From contig JAUCBJ010005367.1 of assembly GCA_032718475.1 (NCBI GenBank), forward strand, positions 1-50,802: 50,802 nt of DNA, read 5' to 3'. Position 1 is the first letter of the stretch. Each line of letters begins with the position of its first letter. Made by a program: the position numbers and the translations under genes. Positions 1-8,200 of the stretch are shown here, in pieces. The notes beneath the pieces were generated by a model, which did not search any database, was not told the DNA's origin, and saw only the letters and a program-made list of their open reading frames with translations. The stretch is from Nemertoderma westbladi (lineage: Eukaryota > Xenacoelomorpha > Nemertodermatida > Nemertodermatidae).

Positions 1-720
1 CCGGTAGCAGAAATGCTCCTTGCCTGATCAAATAGCTAACTCCAGACAGGGGGGGGGGGGGGGTACTAATGTACGTTCTACAAAGCGAACCGGTACCAAA
101 CAGTCAGTGCTATGAATCACTAAATTATGGAACGTATGCTGTCCGTGCCTAATGTGTACTCGCGTACTGACGAATGGCAATAGTTCGCACCTGTAGGAAG
201 TACAGGTTAACCCAGGGGTTCGTAGGACTGACAAGAGGGGTGGGGTTGTCTGGATATAATTATTTGATCCTAAATTTGCGGCGTCCAGTGCGGTGTTACG
301 CTTACCCTGATCTATAGGTCTTACGGCGGGCAAGGGCGTCGAACAAAGTCTTACCTTCTCACAAAGCGGGCGCTGCATAGCAAGTGGAGTATTTCGAAAG
401 GGCAAAGGGGGGTGCGCGGTCGATCCAATGTGGGCGCTAGCGTGTTGTGGACATCCCTTCCCTGCGTTGCTTACGGCCTAACGGTCTAGGCTGCCATCTC
501 CCTGGTGTTCGGCTGTCCCGAAGTCGGACCAAAAGAAAACATGTCAGGAAATTGCAGTATATTTACAGTTTTAACAAAGGATTTATCAAAGTAAGTTTCA
601 ACAAGAAACCGAATAAACTAATTTTACAAGAATAAAAGGATAGAGTAACGTTATACAAATCATAACGAAGTGAAGCGATTAGGTGATAACCGAAGGCAAA
701 CCGGCCTTTTATACTAGAAA
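1..720. other. Unassigned DNA, no gene seen
   Basis: This stretch holds no recognisable gene. A run of 14 G lies near 50-63. Short open frames exist on both strands, including one of 125 codons on the minus strand, but their composition and lack of any recognised motif suggest chance. The bases around 700-720 precede the direct repeat described next. Confidence 0.4.
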
Positions 721-724
721 TTGC

Positions 725-922
725 ACATGGAAACTAAACAAAATTTTCCACAGCTTCACAATTGAGCAATGAAGTACGTCGTGCCCTATGATTGGCCCAG
801 CTCATCGTTCAACGCAGTCCGGCCCTTACACTAATCAGGGACATGGAATCCTAACAGAATTTTCCACTGCCTCACATTTGAGCAATAAGGTAATTTATGC
901 CCTATGATTGGCCTGGCTCATT
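725..922. repeat. Two-copy direct repeat of about 82 bp
   Basis: Bases 725-806 and 841-922 are imperfect direct copies spaced 116 bp apart. Both begin ACATGGAA, run through TTTTCCACxGC and end in CCCTATGATTGGCC. Each copy carries an inverted CCAAT box (ATTGG). No gene start is visible beside them, so a promoter role is only a possibility; a decayed mobile element is equally likely. Confidence 0.6.
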
Positions 923-999
923 ATCCGCTACGTTGTACGCTTCTCATTGGCCTACCAATTAGCACCTAAACGAAAATAAATGGCCCCAAAATACAAATT

Positions 1000-1076
1000 T
1001 CCCGACTGGGATTCGAACTCGTAACCTACGTAATGTAACCAACGCCTTAACCATCTGACCACTACGCCACGAGAGT
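1000..1076 (-). repeat. tRNA-derived sequence (SINE head or tRNA pseudogene)
   Basis: Read on the minus strand, this segment has a pol III A-box-like TGGCGTAGTGG near its start and a B-box-like GAGTTCGAATCC about 45 bases later, the standard internal promoter spacing of a tRNA. The acceptor and T stems do not pair well, so a functional tRNA is unlikely. A tRNA-derived SINE head or an old tRNA pseudogene fits better. The minus-strand downstream sequence (below 1000) includes the two-copy repeat at 725-922, which could be the SINE body, but this is not shown. Confidence 0.55.
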
Positions 1077-1212
1077 ACCTAAGGGTTTTATGTGTACAAA
1101 TATAAATCGGCATATTACATTACTGTAATTTAATCAAAATACGTCGGATTTTCAAAAGTTTTTACGTTAAAGTTAAACTACAAATGCTACCTTATAGTGA
1201 AATAATTCATCA

Positions 1213-1790
1213 ATCTAACTATTTGTAACTATCTAACTATTTGTAACTATCTAACTATTTGTAACTATCTAACTATATGTAACTATTTGTAACTATCTAA
1301 CTATTTGTAACTATCTAACTATTTGTAACTATCTAACTATTTGTAACTATTTGTAACTATCTAACTATTTGTAACTATTTGTAACTATCTAAACTATCTA
1401 ACTATTTGTAACTATTTGTAACTATCTAACTATTTGTAACTATCTAACTATTTGTAACTATCTAACTATTTGTAACTATCTAACTATTTGTAACTATCTA
1501 ACTATTTGTAACTATCTAACTATTTGTAACTATCTAACTATTTGTAACTATCTAACTATTTGTAACTATCTAACTATATGTAACTATTTGTAAATATCTA
1601 ACTATTTGTAACTATCTAACTATTTGTAACTATCTAACTATTTGTAACTATTTGTAACTATCTAACTATTTGTAACTATTTGTAACTATCTAACTATTTG
1701 TAACTATCTAACTATTTGTAACTATCTAACTATATGTAACTATCTAACTATTTGTAACTATCTAACTATTTGTAACTATCTAACTATTTG
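1213..1790. repeat. Minisatellite, 18-bp unit (TAACTATTTG + TAACTATC)
   Basis: About 578 bases consist of alternating TAACTATTTG and TAACTATC blocks, giving an 18-bp unit with occasional doubling of the 10-bp block and rare ATATG variants. It ends abruptly at a purine run (GGAGGAGGAGG followed by a long G tract, about 1795-1826). It is a tandem satellite with no coding content. Confidence 0.95.
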
Positions 1791-1826
1791 TTCTGGGGGA
1801 GGAGGAGGAGGAGGGGGGGGGGGGGG

Positions 1827-2079
1827 TAGTTTTGTTGTTGAGGGGAGTGGATTAATATTTTATGTGTCGTTCACGAGCAAACTATTTCATACAACTGCTA
1901 TTTCATTAATGATCATCTGAACTGACTTGGATCTTTAATTATCTATGTTACTCTAAACGGCGTTAAAATTAACTTTGAATTCCAGTTTGGTAAATACATG
2001 GATCATAATGTGCCTTTAAAAAAATTTAAATGCTTATTAAGTATTCATTATAGTCACAATAATCATACATTATCTCTAT
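1827..2079. other. Unassigned AT-rich DNA
   Basis: No gene or repeat recognised. If the minus-strand ORF at 2080-2259 is a terminal exon, this stretch would hold its 3-prime UTR; no canonical AATAAA is seen close to the stop. Confidence 0.3.
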
Positions 2080-2259
2080 CTAGCCGCGTCTCTCTTTGCC
2101 AATTATTCTCTTCATCATTTCCAATATAGCCATTAATTTCACCTGGGCTGTCAGTAACCCTATAAACGGCTCTGCTGTCCAGTTCAGTTTACCGTAGAAA
2201 CTCATATCATCATCATCTTCGCTCACTTCCCCTAAAGGTAGCTGAGTCATATCATTCAT
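2080..2259 (-). CDS. Candidate C-terminal exon of the left CPCFR/GW gene (weak)
   Basis: A minus-strand open frame of 59 codons plus stop. It has an acidic DDDD cluster followed by a Lys/Arg-rich, helix-like tail ending in KERRG. The codon use looks more protein-like than the AT-rich surroundings, and an in-frame TAA lies just upstream, so the reading would have to enter by splicing (several AG sites occur) or at the Met at 2259. It lies downstream of the GW exon at 3181-3326 on the same strand. That exon ends in phase 2, and I found only a weak acceptor here with matching phase, so linkage is inferred from position only. The protein family is not recognised. Confidence 0.25.
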   Translation of the reverse strand: MNDMTQLPLGEVSEDDDDMSFYGKLNWTAEPFIGLLTAQVKLMAILEMMKRIIGKERRG

Positions 2260-2802
2260 ATCATTGGCTTAGGGAATCGTTGATTGAGTTGCATTGGCTT
2301 GAAACTCAGGCCTTGTTGATGTGATAATTACGCGAACTCATACCAACAAATATCACCCAAGATCCTTTATATTGCAAGAAAAAACAAATAGTTCGGAAAT
2401 AAGATATTTAACTTTTATTTTTACCGCCGTCAATGTTATTTAAATTGTATAATTGGAAAAGTATTTTAGGGTTTAAGTATAATTGGTCATAGATGTATAT
2501 TGTTTGTCAGTTCGTCCGTCTGTCTGTCTGTCAGTGACCTACAATTTTAGTTATAAATTGGCACAACATCAGGACATATTAGTAAATGTGTTAGCAAGCT
2601 GTGTTTTTCGATGTGTTTGTTATTAAACATTTTGTTATATGAACTGTTCTGTTATTAATCTTGATTGTGACTTTGTATTTCCTTTTGTCAATTTCGTTAT
2701 TACCGTCCTTTATATTGAACGCAATTTCATAAATTAATACATTTTCAATTTTAACTCTTTTCACAATTGAATACCTCCTGCTATACATTTTACCAGTTTA
2801 TA

Positions 2803-2822
2803 CGCATTCTGAAAACACAGGA
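2803..2822 (-). other. Strong 3-prime splice-site-like sequence
   Basis: On the minus strand a pyrimidine-rich tract reads TTTTCCTGTGTTTTCAG, cut before AATGCG at 2808. It is the best acceptor-like motif between the GW exon (3181-3326) and the candidate terminal exon (2080-2259). The following frame stays open for only about 15 codons, or 15 bases if the GTAAAA just after is used as donor. It could mark a small exon of the left gene, or be chance. Confidence 0.3.
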
Positions 2823-2953
2823 AAATGCAAGTAGAGTAAACACTAGAAACAAGGTGATTCCGGCTTTTAGTTGTGTTCAAATGGTTCGGTGTCTTGTTGC
2901 CTGTTTTGTTCGTAATTGTAAATACGGGTGAAGTATACTTTTCCGGAAATTCG

Positions 2954-3180
2954 GTAACCAAGTTCTGAAATTAGTAACCGGAGACTGAAATTAGTAACTG
3001 GGTGCACTAATATGGAACTGGGTGGCAATTTGTAACTTGATACTCAAATTAGTAACCGCGGGAACTACAATTTGTAACCTGAAAGATAAATTCGTAACCA
3101 AGTACTGAAATTAGTAACCTGAGACTGAAATTGGTAACTGGGTGCACTAATATGGAACTGGGTGGCAATTTGTAACTTAC
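2954..3180. repeat. Tandem repeat abutting a splice donor
   Basis: Bases 2954-3038 and 3096-3179 are near-identical 85-bp copies. Both are built from about 20-bp sub-units of the form GTAACxxxGxACTGAAATTA. The right edge of the array is exactly the 5-prime splice site (GTAAGT on the minus strand) of the GW exon at 3181-3326, so the repeat begins in the first bases of that intron. Confidence 0.8.
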
Positions 3181-3326
3181 TCCGCGCTCCATACTTCTGG
3201 CACACCCTCGACGGTGGAGCCTGACTTTCCCCAGCCCAGGATGTACCACCCTCTATCTCCATACTGTTGAACCTCCCTGTTTATGTAGTCCTGGGCCTCA
3301 AGATGTGGGACCACCTGTTGTTGCGT
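3181..3326 (-). CDS. Exon of unrecognised gene, GWxxxGWxK module (left locus)
   Basis: A 146-nt minus-strand exon candidate. It is bounded by a good acceptor (TTTAATATTTTCAG before ACGCAACAAC) and a consensus donor (GTAAGT after GCGGA). Only the frame entering at phase 0 is open; the other two hit stops quickly. It leaves in phase 2. The 48 codons encode a Gln-rich start, a helix-like middle and the core GWYILGWGKSG, followed by EVW. The core matches GWRVFGWTKAV in the exon at 44779-44974, where it sits at the same distance from the exon start, so the two are paralogous. The upstream neighbour on this strand is the CPCFR exon at 12849-13058, the same order as at the right locus. Function unknown. 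The splice boundaries are predictions from motifs. Confidence 0.55.
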
Positions 3327-3806
3327 CTGAAAATATTAAACATAAGTTCATTATAAAGTTAACCATTTGAGAACGTAGGCCCTATCCTATACGGGCCTGC
3401 CACATTTAGAGGGTACTGTGGAAAAGCAATATTATATTTATATACTGCCATCTGACATGTCCAGTAATCCACATAAAGGCAGCCAATAACATGTCCATTT
3501 TTTAGTGTGTAAACGCTACGGCGACAAGCGACAACCACTGCCAACAACAGCAAATATTAAAATGTAACCTAAGTTCGTTACTCTCGTTTACTGTTTTGTT
3601 TAGAATAAACTTCCACTGTAACCTGTTTCTTTCCCTCAATTAATAAATAACATAAATTGGTTGACGGCGTAGCGTTTACACCCCATTTTTATGATTTTCT
3701 CACCTTAGATGCTGACCGATTACTTCAATTTCTATAACAGGATGCTTTTTTTGAGTCTATGGCTGTGTTGTCTGTATGAAACCGAAAAGGTCGAACCTTA
3801 CCGTGC
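3327..3806. other. Intron-like unassigned DNA
   Basis: No exon, repeat or element boundary was recognised here. Part of 3550-3640 weakly resembles the inverted-repeat sequence inside the MITE at 15221-16708 (shared TTTACTGTTTTG and TGTAACCTG-like blocks), which may mark an old relative of that element. Confidence 0.3.
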
Positions 3807-3838
3807 CACTTGTACGGAAGCCCATAGCGGCCAGGACT

Positions 3839-4609
3839 CAAACATTAATGAGGGACTCAAACATTAATGTGGGACACAAACATTAATGAGGGACACACAT
3901 TAATAAGGGACACAAATTAATGAGGGACTCAAACATTAATGTGGGACACAAACATTAATGAGGGACACACATTAATAAGGGACACAAACATTAATCAGGG
4001 ACACAAACATTAATCAGGGACACAAACATTAATGAGGGACACAAACATTAATGAGGGCGGACACAAACATTAATCAGGGACACACATTAATAAGGGGCAC
4101 AAACATTAATGAGGGACACAAACATTAATGAGGGACACACATTAATCAGGGACACAAACATTAATCAGGGACACAAACATTAATAAGGGACACAAACATT
4201 AATGAGGGACACAAACATTAATGAGGGACACACATTAATAAGGGGCACAAACATTAATCAGGGACACAAACATTAATCAGGGACACAAACATTAATGAGG
4301 GACACAAACATTAATGAGGGCGGACACAAACATTAATCAGGGACACACATTAATAAGGGGCACAAACATTAATGAGGGACACAAACATTAATGAGGGACA
4401 CACATTAATGAGGGACACAAAAATTAATGAGGGACACACATTAATAAGGGGCACAAACATTAATGATGGACACAAACATTAATCAGGGACACAAACATTA
4501 ATAAGGGACACACATTAATGAGGGACACAAACATTAATGAGGGGCACAAACATTAATGAGTGACACAAACATTAATGATGGACACAAACATTAATGAGTG
4601 ACACCTTAA
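3839..4609. repeat. Minisatellite, 17/19-bp unit (left transposon arm)
   Basis: Tandem copies of GGGACACAAACATTAATGA and a 17-bp variant lacking two A residues fill the left arm of the inverted-repeat transposon. A longer pattern containing GAGGGCGGACAC recurs at about 4050 and 4315, showing segmental expansion. The same satellite, inverted, fills the right arm. Confidence 0.95.
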
Positions 4610-4696
4610 TAGTTAATAGACACCTTAATAATTTGTCTATGCCTAGGGGCCACACATATGCTGACAAACCCATTTACTCATTTATTTACTTAAAGT

Positions 4697-4932
4697 TATA
4701 GTGAATTGTGGATAAATTGAAAGGAAAATGATAGCTACAAACTTCTAATAAACTTTAATAATAATCTTTATCTAAATTGAATAACCTATATATATTTACT
4801 TTACAATACTGCCGGCAAACCTCCAAGATTAACATATGTTTCAACTTCTTTCAACAGTTTACAATATTGGCAAGCTAATATACTTGTATCTTATATTGGA
4901 TATTAACTATGGCCTAAGTATAATTTATGACA
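4697..4932 (-). repeat. 3-prime LTR of the BEL element
   Basis: 236 bp. On the minus strand it starts TGTCATAAATTA and ends CACTATA. It matches the LTR at 11272-11507 except for one G/A difference near 4720. The flanking AAAGT is the target duplication. Confidence 0.95.
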
Positions 4933-4941
4933 CTCCCCCTT
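4933..4941 (-). promoter_or_regulatory. Polypurine tract of the BEL element
   Basis: On the minus strand the bases immediately upstream of the 3-prime LTR read AAGGGGGAG. This is the expected position and composition of the plus-strand DNA primer used in reverse transcription. Confidence 0.85.
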
Positions 4942-5215
4942 GCTAAAAAAGAATTGTTTTTAAGCAACACATAAAACTGTAAATATAAATAACAAAACAC
5001 ACGTTACGTTAATAATAATTGAGTTTCATCACAATGTATGACAGGCATGCTATACTACACTAATGACAGTTTCGTTTCATAAGTTAATATGTTATTAGGT
5101 ATTGTCAACACCCTCCACCATATTTATATATATATTATTCATATATACCAATAAATAACTTGTTACATGGCATGATCTTGTTAACATTAAAAAATAAATA
5201 AGTAAATTCCGATTT

Positions 5216-8200
5216 TTAGTATCTATAAAATCCCTTCGTGATTTTTTTAGTGGCTACTCTTGGGTGTCGAACCTGAACACGGTCCTCATTGCTATTGCAT
5301 TCAACGATTTCGACGTCATCACTTTTGACGTCATTTTCATCATTAGAATAATCATCATCCGACGTGTCAATGTCTATTGATTCTATATCATAGGTCGCGG
5401 TTGTTTGTTTTGTTTTTGTTGTACTAGTGTGGTTTTTGTCATTGATTTCTAATGGTATTACATGAGAAATGGATCGTACCAGTTGTTTATGTTGTTTACC
5501 ACGTTTTACAATGATAACCCCAACTGCTCGTATATGACCATCCTTACTGACAATCAATCTGTCTACCTTACATAGTTTCCAAAGGCATCTTGGAAGTTTC
5601 TTATCCACTAGAAGGCATATATCTCCAATATCTGGGACTACAAGTGAATGTGGGCTGATATTATTCGAACGATGACTAGCTCTTAATTCTCTGAGGTAGT
5701 CTTTCCGCCATACTGACCAAAAATAGTTCGCAGCCATCTCTTGGTATCGAAGACGATCTTGAAAATTTCGATGTGTCATTTCCATGTTGTTAAGATTTAT
5801 AGTGGTGCTTGGTAAAGCGCATAGCCTTTTGCCGACCAAGAAATGACTGGGTGATAGTGTTAAGCACTCATTATTGTCTGAATAGATGTATGTTAGTGGT
5901 CTGCTATTTATAGCAGCCTCACATGAAATCAATACTGTTTGTAATTCCTCTTCTGTTAGCACCGCACGCCCCATTAGTTTTTTCAAATTAGATTTCACTG
6001 TCCCCACACAACGCTCTATAAACCCATATGCTGCTGGGTATCTTTGTACATTGAATTTCCATGTAATATTTAGTTTACCAAATTCTCTAAGAATGATTGG
6101 GTCTGTTAAAAATGCCTTATATGCCTTGATTTCCTCTGATGAACTCTTAAAATTTGATGCATTGTCACTGAAGATGACTGATGGAATGCCTCGTCTTCCT
6201 ACGAAACGAGTCAATGCCGCAATGAAAGACGAGGAATGGAGACTTGTAACTACTTCTAAATGAATTGCTCGTATAACCGCACATGTAAATAGGCAAATAT
6301 ATACCTTTGTCATTGAACCTACTGGATCAGATAATGATTTGACTACAGAAATCGCACCTAGGAAATCAATACCTACATTGGTGAATGGAAGGATATTTGA
6401 TGTTAATCTTTCCTCAGGTAAGGGGCTGAACGGAGGTCTCCTATAAGGATAGCCTTGAATGTGCTTACAAATAACACAATCTCGAATTGTACGTTTAATT
6501 ATTTGTCTTGCTCTAGGAATCCAGTACTTTTCACGTACTTGAGCAAGTGTATCTCGAACACGAGAGTGACATACTTGAATGTGGGATTCTCTTATTATCA
6601 ATGTTGCATAATAGCTTGTGGGATGTATTAATATGGGTTTTTGTGACTCCAGTGATTGGAGAGGTGATTTAATTCGACTATTGAGTCGAATGATACCTTT
6701 AGGGTCTAGATAAAGATTTAGAACCTTTACCATATTTGGACACTTTGATTTCGTTGGGTTTTTCAAGTACTTGTATTCAGAGGGATAAGATTTCATTTGC
6801 ATGTGTTTAATAATAATTGTTTCTGCATTATTTAATTCATCTGCTGTCAAGTTTGATTCTAATATCAATTGCGTATTATTACGTTTTGCTTTCAGATTAC
6901 TTATGAAACGAGTCACCCATGCTAAACGTCTTATAGGTGCTTGCTTGTTGTTGAATTTGTTTATATCTAGTACATTTTCTAATGTTTCATTTATGTTTAT
7001 GCTGTTATTTGTTGTATTGTGTGTTATTGTTAACGCTTTGAATTCCACTTGACAATCTACTGATGGATGAAGACTTAGTGTGCTATTATTCGGCCATGAT
7101 TTCTCACTGGGTTGATATAAGAATTGCGGTCCGTTAAACCATACTTTATTGTTGATTAATTGTTGCGCATTTAACCCCCTTGTTGCAATGTCCGCAGGGT
7201 TTAATGTACCTGGTATATGCCTCCAAGTTGCATTAAGTTCAGTTGTAAGTTGTCGTATAATTTCCACACGACGTTGTACGAATGCGTTACATTCTTTGCT
7301 TGTTGAATGAATCCAATAAAGTACATCTGTAGCATCTGACCACATGATATGTTCACAATTTTCAATTCTGAGACCTTTGTCTACGAACTTAACGAGCCTT
7401 GATGTAATGAGCGATGCTTGTAATTCCAGTCTTGGTATGTTTAACTTGACTTTGCTTGTTTTTATAGGTTTGCTTAATTTTGAACGTGATGCTATGAGTT
7501 GTACTGATATTGAACCATCAATGAATGTAGATCTCACATATACTGCCGCTGCATATATGTCTTTACTGGCATCTCCAAATCCATGGATTTGAGTTGAGAC
7601 GTTCTCGCTGATCTTATTAAATAAATATCTTGGTATCCGAACTTCGTTAATAAGTTGTAATGTTTTCATCCATTCATTCCATTGCTTTAGAATAGATGGT
7701 GGTAATTCGTCATTCCAATCAGCCTTTTCTACACAAAGTTCATGGAAGGCAATTTTCATTTTTGCTGTAAACGGAGCAATAAGACCTAGAGGATCATATA
7801 AACGAGCAAATAATTGAAGAACGGCTCGTTTGCATGGTTTAATTGAAGATATAAAGTTGTGAACATTTGATACATTATATCCGAGTTCGTCGTTGTCAAG
7901 GTCCCATATTTGTCCAAGTACTCGAGTTAAACATGTAGATTGCTCTGGTGTAGAAAGTGATATAGATGATTTGGCATATGTTTGGTCTTCCTCTATTACC
8001 ATATTTGGCTGTCCTGGTGGTGTTCGAATTGTTTGCTTAACATCATCATCTTTGTTGAAGTGTTGTTGAAGCTCCTTATTATTTGAGACCCACTTTCGTA
8101 TATTAAATCCAGCTCGTTCCAATATTGACTTACATGATTTTTGGAGCTGCATTCCTTCATCTACTGTTTCAACTCCTGTGTTAAGATCATCGACGTATAG

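Noticed and set aside
28-405. 125-codon minus-strand open frame
   Set aside because: No recognised motif, poly-Pro from the G run, and no splice or start context; judged a chance frame.
1000-1076. Functional tRNA gene
   Set aside because: A and B boxes are present but acceptor and T stems do not pair, and no sensible anticodon loop could be placed.
1213-1790. Regular alternating repeats resembling a CRISPR array
   Set aside because: Units are head-to-tail without unique spacers and the genome is clearly animal; it is a minisatellite. The same applies to 3839-4609 and 11977-12493.
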